40,063 nucleotides of DNA from Pseudomonas sp. NBRC 111124 (GTDB taxonomy: Bacteria > Pseudomonadota > Gammaproteobacteria > Pseudomonadales > Pseudomonadaceae), in the NCBI RefSeq assembly GCF_001320245.1, contig NZ_BCBA01000017.1, forward strand, positions 1 to 40,063. The letters run 5' to 3'. The notes beneath the pieces are model-generated. The model saw only the letters and a program-made list of their open reading frames with translations. It searched no databases and had not been told where the DNA came from. The translations under genes and the position numbers were made by a program. Below are positions 18,109-26,847 of this stretch, one piece after another; within the stretch, counting starts at the first letter, position 1, and every line of letters starts with the position of its first letter.

Positions 18109-18287
18109 ACAAGTCTGTGTGGGTGTTGATGCTGTTTCTGACCGGTTGTGTAGACGGCAAGTTCTTTCTTTTGCCTGACCAGCAGAACCAGAAATTTTCC
18201 TGTGACATGGATCCTTACAAGCAGGGATGTGAACGCCAAAGTGACTATGACCGGCACTTCAAGTCAGTCGAAGACAAGAAGAGCTAG
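18105..18287 (+). CDS. Small lipoprotein coupled to the second immunity gene
   Basis: 60-aa protein with a short signal and lipobox LTGC (cysteine at residue 15), giving a mature lipoprotein of about 46 aa with two further cysteines (SCDMDPYKQGC) and a charged tail. The ATG overlaps the immunity stop (ATGA). I do not recognise a family. Size, lipidation and place after an immunity gene recall the lysis (bacteriocin-release) lipoproteins of colicin operons, though the sequence is not visibly similar. Other options are an envelope lipoprotein with no link to the cassette. Confidence 0.7.
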   Translation: MNKSVWVLMLFLTGCVDGKFFLLPDQQNQKFSCDMDPYKQGCERQSDYDRHFKSVEDKKS

Positions 18288-18350
18288 GTAGCCCAGCCCG
18301 TTCATTTGGCGCTATCTGCGAACACCACCGCGATTGCTTGGAGGCATTTC

Positions 18351-19019
18351 ATGAGCGGTCCGGCAAAGCAGCCCGACGATACATTCGCCAGTCAAGTGCT
18401 GGAAACACTGAGCAGATACCCGGAACTGATACGCCAGATACCTGTGGGTACAATACTGCACCGCGTCCAGCCCTCCTGCTACGATGCCAACTCCATCAAC
18501 TATCGTGCTGGCTCCGACACACGCTATCCCGATCCCGCCAGACAGATCGGTGTCTATTACCTCGGCCTTACCGAGGAAGTTGCCGTGGCCGAGTCCTTCC
18601 AGCCTGGCCAGGGTGTTGATGACCAGTCAGTTAGTCTCTGGCGACTGGCGCAAACGTCACTGCATCGCCTTAAGGCAGCACGCGTGTTGAACGTGGTTGA
18701 CGTCGCCGCCTTGGCGAACAGAGCCACCCACCACAAAGTGCGCGATATCGTGCAGGCCAAGGGACAGGGGCGAGAGGGTTACGCACTCACCCAAAAAATC
18801 AGCAGGGCTTGCATGAATGTCGGCGAGGTCGATGGTCTGCTCTATCAGTCAGCGGTTTACACCGTGACCGGGTCCATGGACGGGTGCAACCTTGTTCTGT
18901 TCGAAGGCCGTAGGCGCCAAGTCGAGGCGATCAGCCACCAGCTTGTCGTGGAAGCACTGCTATCTAATGGGGAGACGGCTGTGGAATTCCTGGAGAGCCT
19001 GGGTGTAGTCATGGAATAA
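18351..19019 (+). CDS. RES-domain protein (NAD+-degrading toxin family)
   Basis: 222-aa RES-domain protein. RES toxins degrade NAD+ and are normally neutralised by a paired antitoxin. The conserved residues of the name can be placed as Arg38 (ILHRVQP), Glu81 (TEEVAVAES) and Ser167 (LLYQSAVY), with the typical RYPDPARQIGVYYLG before the Glu. The ATG at 18351 has GGAGG six bases ahead; an upstream in-frame TTG at 18306 is less likely. No Xre/MbcA-type antitoxin gene precedes it; the nearest candidate is the convergent DNA-binding protein at 19052-19684. Confidence 0.85.
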   Translation: MSGPAKQPDDTFASQVLETLSRYPELIRQIPVGTILHRVQPSCYDANSINYRAGSDTRYPDPARQIGVYYLGLTEEVAVAESFQPGQGVDDQSVSLWRLAQTSLHRLKAARVLNVVDVAALANRATHHKVRDIVQAKGQGREGYALTQKISRACMNVGEVDGLLYQSAVYTVTGSMDGCNLVLFEGRRRQVEAISHQLVVEALLSNGETAVEFLESLGVVME

Positions 19020-19023
19020 ACAC

Positions 19024-19047
19024 AAAAAAGGACCTCTCACGAGGTCC
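19024..19047 (-). terminator. Terminator of the convergent DNA-binding gene
   Basis: GGACCTC (19030-19036) / GAGGTCC (19041-19047), loop of four, with TTTTTT following on the minus strand. No T-run follows on the plus strand, so it serves mainly the minus-strand gene but separates it from the RES gene. Confidence 0.85.
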
Positions 19048-19051
19048 GCCA

Positions 19052-19684
19052 TCACTGTCCCGCCATTAATGCATTACGGTAGTCACGCTTGATGATTTCC
19101 ACAGCGGCCGGATCATCCAGTACTTCAAACCGAGGCACTTCATTGCGCAACTCGCCTGGGTCCGAGTAATCCATCCTGCCGACCAGATGCTGAACGAGCG
19201 TGTTCATTGCTTCGGTTTCAGCAGGATCGAGATCTAGCGATTTAATCAATGCTTCAATAATTGACCTTGGCTTGTTTTCGGCAAACTGAAACGACGGGTA
19301 AAACTTTCTGCGATTACTGGTATTGGTGTACGCCAGGAGCTTCCCCGCCTTGGTTTTCTGACTCAGTGCTTGCTTGGTAATGCCCAAAATTTCGCAGGCG
19401 GCCTTTGCGTCAAGCAGTTCACAGCGGCTGTCTACCCGCTCAAAGGCACGCGCCTTCATCCTGGCCACCGCCTCCTGGTTGCGCGTTGCAATACTTCGCT
19501 TCGCCTCAACCTCGACCTTGGCGAGTGCAGCAAAAGCCTTCTCATCTGCAAGCGCCACGGCTTTCAGCACTACCGCCGCCGACGCTCGAGCAAGATGCTC
19601 CTCGAAACGCTCCCGCAAGGCAGCCTTGGCGGCCTCGATGCGAGCGAGAGCGGGATGAATGGCATCATGGGTGACCGCAGTCAT
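19052..19684 (-). CDS. DNA-binding protein, candidate antitoxin for the RES protein
   Basis: 210-aa protein. Residues 8-85 are long, Ala/Glu/Arg-rich helices (ARIEAAKAALRERFEEHLAR, AFAALAKVEVEAKRS). A helix-turn-helix of MerR/AlpA-like look spans about 90-131 (LLDAKAACEILGITKQALSQ, then KAGKLLAY and RRKFYPSFQF). The C-terminal 75 residues are acidic and helical. I recall similar proteins next to RES genes, usually just upstream in the same operon; here the gene is convergent. The DUF2384 toxin-binding motif of Xre antitoxins is not seen. A GAGGAGG site precedes the ATG. Antitoxin role is inference. Confidence 0.65.
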   Translation of the reverse strand: MTAVTHDAIHPALARIEAAKAALRERFEEHLARASAAVVLKAVALADEKAFAALAKVEVEAKRSIATRNQEAVARMKARAFERVDSRCELLDAKAACEILGITKQALSQKTKAGKLLAYTNTSNRRKFYPSFQFAENKPRSIIEALIKSLDLDPAETEAMNTLVQHLVGRMDYSDPGELRNEVPRFEVLDDPAAVEIIKRDYRNALMAGQ

Positions 19685-19721
19685 AGACCCTCCTCAGGGC
19701 CTGAATAGCCCCTGTTCCCAA

Positions 19722-19758
19722 AGGTTAGGGTGCCGTGCAAAAACTGTCAACTTGTCAA
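19722..19758 (-). promoter_or_regulatory. Promoter with tandem TTGACA boxes
   Basis: On the minus strand two TTGACA hexamers (19758-19753 and 19750-19745) lie eight bases apart. The second is followed after 17 bases by TAACCT (19727-19722), about 38 bases before the start codon. The duplicate may be an operator half-site pair for autoregulation. Confidence 0.55.
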
Positions 19759-19791
19759 TTAGTCTAGATGTAAAGCAATCTGTCATTTCAC

Positions 19792-19821
19792 AGAAATAAA
19801 AAACCCCGCCGAAGCGGGGTT
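19792..19821 (-). terminator. Terminator of cysNC
   Basis: AACCCCGC (19802-19809) / GCGGGGTT (19814-19821), loop CGAA, followed by TTTTTTATTT on the minus strand. Marks the right edge of the accessory region. Confidence 0.88.
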
Positions 19822-19838
19822 TTCACAAGCAGCAATCC

Positions 19839-21740
19839 TTAGATCGCGCCACGCTGACGCAACACATCCAGCACCTGCTTCACACCTTCCTCAACACTGG
19901 TGTTCTGGGTATCGATCACCAGGTCAGCATCCAGCGGCACATCGAACGGGAAGCTTTCCCCCGGGATGTTGTCGCCACCGGCAGCGTACAGGCCCTGCGG
20001 GTCACGCTCGCGGCACGCCAGCGGCGAAGCCTGCACGTAAACGGTCACCAGGCGGTCTTTGCCGATCAGTGCCTTGGCCTGTTCGCGACCTTCGGCATCC
20101 GGGGCAACGAACGCCGCCAAGGTCAGCAGGCCGGCTTCGTTGAACTGGCGCGCCACGTGGGCGGCGCGGCGCCAGTTCTCGGTGCGGCCGGCGCGGTCCT
20201 GTGGCAGGCCCTTGTTCAGGTCGTGGCGCAGGTTCTGGCCATCGAGCACGTACACCGCACGGCCCATGTCGAACAGCTTGCGCTCCACGGCATAGGCCAG
20301 GGTGCTCTTGCCAGCGCCGGACAGGCCGCTGAACAGCACGGTGGCCGGCTGTTGGCCGAAGCGCAGGGCGCGTTCTTCAGTGGCCACGTGAGCCTGCTTG
20401 CCATGCTGGCCGGTGCTGCCGTGTGGCAGGACGGGCGGTGCGATGCTCATGCCGGCGCCGACGGTGCCGTTGGTCAGGCGGTCGATGACGATGAACGCAC
20501 CGGTGGTGCGGTTGCTGTCATAACCGTCCAGGGCGATCGAGGTGTCCAGGGCCACCTTGACGCGGCCGATCTCGTTCAGCTGCAGCGCGCTTGCAGCGCC
20601 CTGCTCGAGGGTGTTCACATCGACCTTGTGGGTGATGCTGGCAATCGAGCCCGGCACGTAGCTGGTGGCGCGCTTGATGTCGTACTTCTTGCCCGGGAGC
20701 ATCGGCTCCTCGGCCATCCACACCAGCATGGCGTCGAACTGGTCGGTGACTGGCGGCACGTTATCGGCGTGCACCAGCAGGTCGCCACGGGAGATGTCGA
20801 TCTCGTCTTCCATGGTCAGGGTGACGGCCTGGCCTGGGCCAGCGCTTTCCAGTTCACCTTCGTAGGTGACGATGGACTTGACCCGGCTGCTCTTGCCCGA
20901 CGGCAGCACGACGATTTCGTCGCCCTTGTGCACCACGCCGCTGGCGAGGGTGCCGGCGAAGCCGCGGAAGTTCAGGTTCGGGCGATTGACGTACTGCACC
21001 GGGAAACGCAGGTCGGTGAAGTTGCGGTCGGCCGCCACTTCGACGGTTTCGAGGATTTCCATCAGCGTCGGGCCGGCGTACCACGGCGATTGTTCGCTGT
21101 GGTTGACCACGTTGTCGCCCTTGAGCGCCGACATCGGCACGAAGTGCAGGCTGCTCGGGGTCAGGTTGATGGCTTCGGCGAACTTCAGGTAGTCGGCCTT
21201 GATCGACTCGAACACACCTTCATCGAAGCCCTTGAGGTCCATCTTGTTGACCGCAACCACGATGTGCTTGATGCCCAGCAACGAGGCGATGTAGCTGTGG
21301 CGGCGGGTCTGGGTCTGCACGCCGTAGCGGGCATCGACCAGGATGATCGCCAGGTCACAGGTGGACGCACCGGTGGCCATGTTGCGGGTGTACTGCTCGT
21401 GGCCCGGGGTGTCGGCGATGATGAACTTGCGCTTGGCGGTAGAGAAGTAGCGGTAGGCAACATCGATGGTGATGCCCTGCTCGCGCTCGGCCTGCAGGCC
21501 GTCGACCAGCAGTGCCAAGTCGATTTCTTCGCCGGTGGTGCCGACCTTTTTCGAATCACGGGTGATGGCCTCGAGGTGGTCCTCGTAGATCATCTTCGAG
21601 TCGTGCAGCAGGCGCCCGATCAGGGTGCTCTTGCCGTCATCCACGTTGCCGCAGGTGAGGAAACGCAGCAGTTCTTTACGCTCGTGCTGAGCCAGATAAG
21701 CGAGGATATCTTCGCTGATCAAATCGGATTGGTGCGACAT
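19839..21740 (-). CDS. cysNC: Bifunctional sulfate adenylyltransferase GTPase subunit / APS kinase
   Basis: 633-aa fusion. The N-terminal part (about 1-440) is the EF-Tu-like CysN GTPase that drives APS synthesis with CysD. It has the P-loop GNVDDGKST (31-39), ADTPGHEQY and VNKMD. The C-terminal part (about 450-633) is APS kinase CysC with GLSGAGKST and [15 protein letters not shown], making PAPS. The start at 21740 (MSHQSDLI) is preceded by a GGAG-like site after cysD. CysD ends 16 bases upstream; both form the sulfate activation operon. Confidence 0.95.
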   Translation of the reverse strand: MSHQSDLISEDILAYLAQHERKELLRFLTCGNVDDGKSTLIGRLLHDSKMIYEDHLEAITRDSKKVGTTGEEIDLALLVDGLQAEREQGITIDVAYRYFSTAKRKFIIADTPGHEQYTRNMATGASTCDLAIILVDARYGVQTQTRRHSYIASLLGIKHIVVAVNKMDLKGFDEGVFESIKADYLKFAEAINLTPSSLHFVPMSALKGDNVVNHSEQSPWYAGPTLMEILETVEVAADRNFTDLRFPVQYVNRPNLNFRGFAGTLASGVVHKGDEIVVLPSGKSSRVKSIVTYEGELESAGPGQAVTLTMEDEIDISRGDLLVHADNVPPVTDQFDAMLVWMAEEPMLPGKKYDIKRATSYVPGSIASITHKVDVNTLEQGAASALQLNEIGRVKVALDTSIALDGYDSNRTTGAFIVIDRLTNGTVGAGMSIAPPVLPHGSTGQHGKQAHVATEERALRFGQQPATVLFSGLSGAGKSTLAYAVERKLFDMGRAVYVLDGQNLRHDLNKGLPQDRAGRTENWRRAAHVARQFNEAGLLTLAAFVAPDAEGREQAKALIGKDRLVTVYVQASPLACRERDPQGLYAAGGDNIPGESFPFDVPLDADLVIDTQNTSVEEGVKQVLDVLRQRGAI

Positions 21741-21756
21741 GGAGTAACCCTGAAAA

Positions 21757-22674
21757 TTAGAAGTAGCCCTGACGTTTTTTGTCTTCCATGGAACCGGCGC
21801 CATCGTGGTCGATGACTCGGCCCTGGCGCTCGGAAGTGCGCGTCAGGAGCATTTCCTGAATGATGTCGGTGAGCGTCTCGGCTTCCGACTCGACAGCGCC
21901 CGTCAGCGGGTAGCAGCCAAGGGTACGGAAACGCACCTTCTTCTTGACGATGCGTGCTTTCTCTTCCTCGGAGAGGTGTTCGAGGATGCGATCGTCGTCG
22001 ATCATGATCAGGGTGCCGTTCTTCTCGATGACTTCACGCTCGGCGGCGAAGTACAGCGGCACGATCGGGATGCCTTCGAGGTAGATGTACTGCCAGATGT
22101 CCAGCTCGGTCCAGTTCGACAGCGGGAAGACGCGGATCGACTCGCCCTTGTTGACCTTGCCGTTGTACACGTTCCACAGCTCGGGGCGCTGGTTTTTCGG
22201 GTCCCAGCGGTGCTTGCTGTCACGGAACGAGTAGACACGCTCTTTGGCCCGCGACTTCTCTTCGTCGCGGCGCGCGCCACCGAAGGCGGCGTCGAAACCA
22301 TGCTTGTCCAGTGCCTGTTTGAGGCCCTGGGTCTTCATGATGTCGGTGTGCTTGGAGCTGCCATGGGTGAAGGGGTTGATGCCCTGCGCCACACCCTCTG
22401 GGTTGACGTGGGTGATCAGCTCCAGGCCCATTTCCTCGACCATCTTGTCGCGGAAGCTGTACATCTCCTGGAATTTCCATTGGGTGTCGACGTGCATCAC
22501 CGGGAACGGCAGCTTGCCCGGGAAGAAGGCCTTGCGCGCCAGGTGCAGCATCACGGCGGAATCCTTGCCGATCGAGTACAGCATCACCGGGTTGTCGAAC
22601 TCGGCGGCCACCTCGCGGATGATGTGGATGCTTTCCGCCTCCAGCTGTTTCAAGTGCGTCAGTTTGTCGACCAT
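21757..22674 (-). CDS. cysD: Sulfate adenylyltransferase small subunit
   Basis: 305-aa PAPS-reductase-type ATP pyrophosphatase. With CysN it forms APS from sulfate and ATP. Visible are the PP-loop [13 protein letters not shown], the [22 protein letters not shown] region (position 22228-22295), [13 protein letters not shown] and the C-terminal [14 protein letters not shown]. First gene of cysD-cysNC. The upstream region 22675-22842 is short and AT-rich; I could not define a CysB site. Confidence 0.95.
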   Translation of the reverse strand: MVDKLTHLKQLEAESIHIIREVAAEFDNPVMLYSIGKDSAVMLHLARKAFFPGKLPFPVMHVDTQWKFQEMYSFRDKMVEEMGLELITHVNPEGVAQGINPFTHGSSKHTDIMKTQGLKQALDKHGFDAAFGGARRDEEKSRAKERVYSFRDSKHRWDPKNQRPELWNVYNGKVNKGESIRVFPLSNWTELDIWQYIYLEGIPIVPLYFAAEREVIEKNGTLIMIDDDRILEHLSEEEKARIVKKKVRFRTLGCYPLTGAVESEAETLTDIIQEMLLTRTSERQGRVIDHDGAGSMEDKKRQGYF

Positions 22675-22842
22675 GGCTACTCACGAAAAAACACGAAAAA
22701 CGATCTTATGGACGGCCAGCGGGCCGTGTTCGAGCGGGTCACTTTATCACAGCGACTGCTTCTATTTAGGAGGCGGGCTAGATCGAAAAAGTCTAACGAT
22801 ATGACTGGGGGTTTGGGCCGCTTTGCGACCCAATGAGCAAGG

Positions 22843-23601
22843 TCAGATGGGATTCGGGCAATCGATGAACAGGTGCTCGACGGCAAACCGCCGCGCCAGA
22901 TAGTCACCGAGGGCCTGCACCCCATACCGCTCGGTGGCATGGTGGCCCGCGGCAATGAAGCTGACCCCGTTTTCCCGGGCGCTGTGGTAGGTCTGCTCGG
23001 ACGCCTCACCGGTGAGGTACAGGTCTACCCCGCCAGCAATCGCCGTGTCGATATAGCCCTGCCCGCCCCCGGTGCACCAGCCCACCCGGCGGATCATCTC
23101 GTCACCTTCCACCAACAAAGGCTCACGCCCGAGCACTTCCTGCACACGACGGGCAAAATCGCGCGCAGTCACGGGCTCCGCCAGTGAACCGACAAGCCCG
23201 ACTACCCTGGGGTTTTCCGGGTCCAGCGGCCCTTCCACGGTGATGTCCAGTTGCCGCGCCAGCTGCACGTTGTTACCGACTTCCGGGTGCACGTCCAAAG
23301 GCAGGTGAAACGCCAGCAGGCTGATGTCGTGCTTGAGCAAGGTCTTCAGCCTGCGCTGGCGGATTCCGGTTACGCACGGGTTCTCGCCCTTCCAGAAGTA
23401 GCCATGGTGCACCAGGATCAGGTCGGCCTCGGCCTCGACCGCCGCATCCAGAAGCGCCTGGCTGGCGGTAACGCCGCTGACGATGCGGCTGACCTGCGGC
23501 CGGCCCTCGACCTGCAGGCCATTGGGGCAATAATCCTGGATCTTCGCGCTGCCCAGGTAGCGTTCGGCTTCCTCGACCAGGGTGTTGAGTGCGACGGCCA
23601 T
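22843..23601 (-). CDS. Nif3-like dinuclear metal-center protein (YbgI type)
   Basis: 252-aa Nif3/YbgI-family protein. Metal-binding residues appear in LILVHHGYFW, LAFHLPLDVHPEVGNN and, at the C-terminus, FIAAGHHATERYG. Family members form hexameric rings and are often annotated as GTP cyclohydrolase type 2 homologues, but the true function is unclear. The ATG at 23601 has GAGGAGA upstream; an earlier in-frame ATG at 23637 is less likely. Divergent from algW. Confidence 0.92.
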   Translation of the reverse strand: MAVALNTLVEEAERYLGSAKIQDYCPNGLQVEGRPQVSRIVSGVTASQALLDAAVEAEADLILVHHGYFWKGENPCVTGIRQRRLKTLLKHDISLLAFHLPLDVHPEVGNNVQLARQLDITVEGPLDPENPRVVGLVGSLAEPVTARDFARRVQEVLGREPLLVEGDEMIRRVGWCTGGGQGYIDTAIAGGVDLYLTGEASEQTYHSARENGVSFIAAGHHATERYGVQALGDYLARRFAVEHLFIDCPNPI

Positions 23602-23770
23602 GAAAATCTCCTCGAAATCTGCGCTTTTCTCAGGCACAACGCCTGACGAACGCCCGTATAATGCCGGCCATTATGGGCCGTCGCCGGCATCGGGGGAACC
23701 GGTGTATGATCGCGCGCGCTCATGCCCCACTGCGCGGCCACAGGCCCCCGCTCTTTTCCAGGACTCGTTC

Positions 23771-24931
23771 ATGTTCAAGGCTTTGCGTTACTTTGGCTGG
23801 CCCCTGCTCACCGGCATTCTGATCGCGGTGCTGATCATCCAGCGCTACCCGGAGTGGGTCGGCCTGCCCAGCCAGGACGTCAACCTGCAACAAGCCCCGC
23901 AGACCACACGGATCATGCAGGGGCCGGTGTCCTACGCCGATGCTGTGACCCTCGCCGCCCCGGCGGTGGTCAATCTGTACACCACCAAGGTGGTGAACAA
24001 GACTGCTCACCCGCTGTTCGAAGACCCGCAGTTCCGCCGTTTCTTCGGTGACAACCTGCCCAAGCAGCGCCGCTGGGAGTCGAGTCTGGGTTCGGCGGTG
24101 ATCATGAGCCCCGAGGGCTACCTGCTGACCAACAACCACGTCACCAGCGGCGCCGACCAGATCGTCGTGGCCCTGAAGGACGGCCGCGAAACCCTGGCAC
24201 GGGTGATCGGCAGCGACCCGGAAACCGACCTGGCGGTGCTGAAGATCGACCTGAAAAATCTGCCCGCCATCACCATTGGCCGCTCCGACAGCATTCACAT
24301 CGGCGATGTCGTGCTGGCCATCGGCAACCCGTTCGGTGTTGGTCAGACCGTGACCATGGGCATCATCAGCGCCACCGGCCGCAACCAGCTGGGCCTGAAC
24401 AACTATGAAGACTTCATCCAGACCGACGCGGCGATCAACCCGGGCAACTCCGGCGGTGCGCTGGTCGACGCCAATGGCAACCTGGTGGGCATCAACACGG
24501 CGATTTTCTCCAAGTCCGGTGGCTCCCAGGGCATCGGCTTCGCCATCCCGATCAAGCTGGCGCTGGAGGTGATGAAGTCGATCGTCGAGCACGGCCAGGT
24601 GATCCGTGGCTGGCTGGGTATCGAGGTGCAGCCGCTGAGCCAGGAACTGGCCGAGTCGTTCGGCATGCAGGGCCGCCCAGGCATCGTGGTGGCCGGCATC
24701 TTCCGCGACGGCCCTGCGCAGAAAGCCGGGTTGCAGCTGGGTGACGTGATTCTGAGCATCAACGGCGAACCGGCCGGTGACGGGCGCAAGTCGATGAACC
24801 AAGTGGCGCGGATCAAGCCGACCGACAAGATCACCATCGAGGTGATGCGCAATGGTCAGCAGCTGAAACTGATCGCCGAGGTGGGGCTGCGGCCGCCTCC
24901 GGCACCGGCCGCCAACCCGGAAGAGAAGTAA
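23771..24931 (+). CDS. algW: Periplasmic serine protease AlgW (DegS-like)
   Basis: 386-aa membrane-anchored HtrA protease. In pseudomonads AlgW cleaves the anti-sigma factor MucA under envelope stress and frees AlgU, which turns on alginate genes. Residues 8-26 form the anchor. The triad is His123 (TNNHV), Asp153 (TDLAVLKID) and Ser227 (GNSGGAL). A single PDZ domain (about 280-375) senses misfolded outer-membrane proteins. The start at 23771 is chosen because the anchor follows immediately; longer frames run into the divergent Nif3-like gene. Functionally tied to algD at 37649. Confidence 0.92.
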   Translation: MFKALRYFGWPLLTGILIAVLIIQRYPEWVGLPSQDVNLQQAPQTTRIMQGPVSYADAVTLAAPAVVNLYTTKVVNKTAHPLFEDPQFRRFFGDNLPKQRRWESSLGSAVIMSPEGYLLTNNHVTSGADQIVVALKDGRETLARVIGSDPETDLAVLKIDLKNLPAITIGRSDSIHIGDVVLAIGNPFGVGQTVTMGIISATGRNQLGLNNYEDFIQTDAAINPGNSGGALVDANGNLVGINTAIFSKSGGSQGIGFAIPIKLALEVMKSIVEHGQVIRGWLGIEVQPLSQELAESFGMQGRPGIVVAGIFRDGPAQKAGLQLGDVILSINGEPAGDGRKSMNQVARIKPTDKITIEVMRNGQQLKLIAEVGLRPPPAPAANPEEK

Positions 24932-24961
24932 AAAGAAGGGGCCGCATAGCGGCCCCTTTTT
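24931..24961 (+). terminator. Terminator between algW and aapP
   Basis: GGGGCCGC (24938-24945) / GCGGCCCC (24949-24956), loop ATA, T-run 24957-24961; A-rich before the stem, so it may serve both converging transcripts. Confidence 0.88.
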
Positions 24962-24964
24962 GCA

Positions 24965-25729
24965 TCAATGCAGGATCTGACTGAGGAACAGCTTTGTCCG
25001 GTCACTGCGCGGTCGGTCGAAGAAGTCATCCGGTGCCGCCTGCTCGACGATCTCGCCCTTGTCCATGAAGATCACCCGGTTCGCCACGGTGCGGGCAAAG
25101 CCCATTTCGTGGGTCACGCAGAGCATGGTCATGCCGTCTTCGGCCAGGCCGACCATGGTATCGAGCACTTCCTTGACCATTTCCGGGTCCAGCGCCGAGG
25201 TCGGTTCGTCGAACAGCATGATCTTCGGTTTCATGCACAACGCCCGGGCAATCGCCACGCGCTGCTGCTGGCCACCGGACAGCTGCCCCGGGAACTTGTG
25301 CGCCTGCTCTGGAATACGAACCCGCTCCAGGTAGTGCATGGCGATTTCCTCGGCCTTGCGCCGCGGCATCTTGCGCACCCACATCGGCGCCAGGGTGCAG
25401 TTTTCCAGAATGCTCAGGTGCGGGAACAGGTTGAAGTGCTGGAACACCATGCCCACCTCGCGGCGGATCGCCTCGATCTGCTTGAGGTCGTTGGTCAGCT
25501 CCACGCCATCGACCACGATGCGCCCCTGCTGGTGCTCTTCCAGGCGGTTCAGGCAGCGGATGGTTGTCGATTTGCCCGACCCGGACGGCCCGCACAGGAC
25601 GATACGCTCGCCCTGACGCACGTTCAGGTTGATGTCCTTGAGCACATGGAACTGGCCGTACCACTTGTTCACGCCCTGCATCTGGATGATGCCTTCGTGG
25701 CCGGCAGGCTGTTTGATCGCTTCACTCAT
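24965..25729 (-). CDS. aapP: L-amino-acid ABC transporter, ATP-binding protein
   Basis: 254-aa ABC ATPase. Walker A is GPSGSGKST, the signature is LSGGQQQR, Walker B is [14 protein letters not shown], and the H-loop is CVTHEMGFA. It energises amino-acid import by the two permeases upstream. The ATG at 25729 has TTAGGAG that overlaps the aapM stop region, so it is tightly coupled. Last gene of aapJQMP. Confidence 0.93.
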   Translation of the reverse strand: MSEAIKQPAGHEGIIQMQGVNKWYGQFHVLKDINLNVRQGERIVLCGPSGSGKSTTIRCLNRLEEHQQGRIVVDGVELTNDLKQIEAIRREVGMVFQHFNLFPHLSILENCTLAPMWVRKMPRRKAEEIAMHYLERVRIPEQAHKFPGQLSGGQQQRVAIARALCMKPKIMLFDEPTSALDPEMVKEVLDTMVGLAEDGMTMLCVTHEMGFARTVANRVIFMDKGEIVEQAAPDDFFDRPRSDRTKLFLSQILH

Positions 25730-25739
25730 TTCGAAACTC

Positions 25740-26837
25740 CTAACGCTTGTGGCCAGTGTCCAGCTTGCGCTCCAGGTGCATGGAGTAGCGGGACATACCG
25801 AAACAGAAAATCCAGAACACCAGGGCGGCAAACACATAGCCCTCGGTGGCCATGCCCAGCCAGGCCGGGTCAGCAGCAGCTTGCTTGACGCTGTTGAGCA
25901 GGTCGAACAGGCCGATGATGATCACCAGGCTGGTGTCCTTGAACAGGGCGATGAAGGTGTTGACGATGCCGGGGATCACCAGCTTGAGCGCTTGCGGCAG
26001 AATCACCAGGCCCATCGCGCGCCAGTAGCCCAGGCCCATGGCCGCGGCAGCTTCGTACTGGCCCTTGGGGATAGCCTGCAGGCCACCGCGCACCACCTCG
26101 GCGACGTACGCCGACTGGAACAGGATCACCCCAATCATCGCCCGCAGCAGCTTGTCGAAGCTCATGCCCTCAGGCAGGAACAACGGCAGCATCACCGATG
26201 ACATGAACAACACGGTGATCAGCGGCACGCCACGCCAGAACTCGATGAAGGTGACGCAGACCACCTTCACCGCCGGCATTTTCGAGCGCCGCCCCAGGGC
26301 CAGCAGAATGCCCAGCGGCAAGGCGCCGACGATGCCCACGGTGGCAATCACCAGGGTCAGCATCAGCCCGCCCCACTGGCTGGTGGCAACGTTGCTCAAG
26401 CCCAGCACACCGCCGTGCAGCAAGGTGTAGGCAATGATTGGGTACAGCACCAGGAAGCCCAGGCCATATACGGCCTTGCGTGGGAATTGCCTGATGAACA
26501 ACGGCGCCGCGCCGAGCACGGCCAGCCACACGGTCAGGTCCACGCGCCAGCGCAGCTCGACCGGGTAGTAGCCGTACATGAACTGGCCGAAGCGCTGCTG
26601 CACGAACACCCAGCAAGCGCCTTGCTTGGTGCAGTCGGCGCGGGTGGTACCCACCCAGTTGGCGTCGATCAACGCCCATTGCACCAGCGGTGGCACGATC
26701 AGCCATACCAGGTACACGGCGAACAGGGTCAGCAGGGTGTTGAGCCAGCTGGAGAACAGGTTTGCACGCATCCATGCGAGCACGCCGACGGTTTTCACCG
26801 GTGGCGGCATGTCGGGTTTGAAAACATGGGCATTCAC
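25740..26837 (-). CDS. aapM: L-amino-acid ABC transporter, permease
   Basis: 365-aa polytopic permease. The N-terminal half has extra membrane helices typical of AapM. The transport core has the EAA-type loop [24 protein letters not shown] and the HisM-like [16 protein letters not shown] region ([16 protein letters not shown]). The start is GTG at 26837, preceded by GAGG. It lies ten bases after aapQ. Forms the heteromeric channel with AapQ. Confidence 0.92.
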   Translation of the reverse strand: MNAHVFKPDMPPPVKTVGVLAWMRANLFSSWLNTLLTLFAVYLVWLIVPPLVQWALIDANWVGTTRADCTKQGACWVFVQQRFGQFMYGYYPVELRWRVDLTVWLAVLGAAPLFIRQFPRKAVYGLGFLVLYPIIAYTLLHGGVLGLSNVATSQWGGLMLTLVIATVGIVGALPLGILLALGRRSKMPAVKVVCVTFIEFWRGVPLITVLFMSSVMLPLFLPEGMSFDKLLRAMIGVILFQSAYVAEVVRGGLQAIPKGQYEAAAAMGLGYWRAMGLVILPQALKLVIPGIVNTFIALFKDTSLVIIIGLFDLLNSVKQAAADPAWLGMATEGYVFAALVFWIFCFGMSRYSMHLERKLDTGHKR

Positions 26838-26847
26838 GGGCGTATCC

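Noticed and set aside
14637..19838. Mobile element or prophage carrying the bacteriocin region
   Set aside because: No transposase, integrase, tRNA gene, terminal inverted repeats or flanking direct repeats were seen; transfer is inferred only from content and composition.
20157..21815. Long plus-strand open frame across cysNC
   Set aside because: Antisense of cysNC, Val/His-rich translation without any domain.
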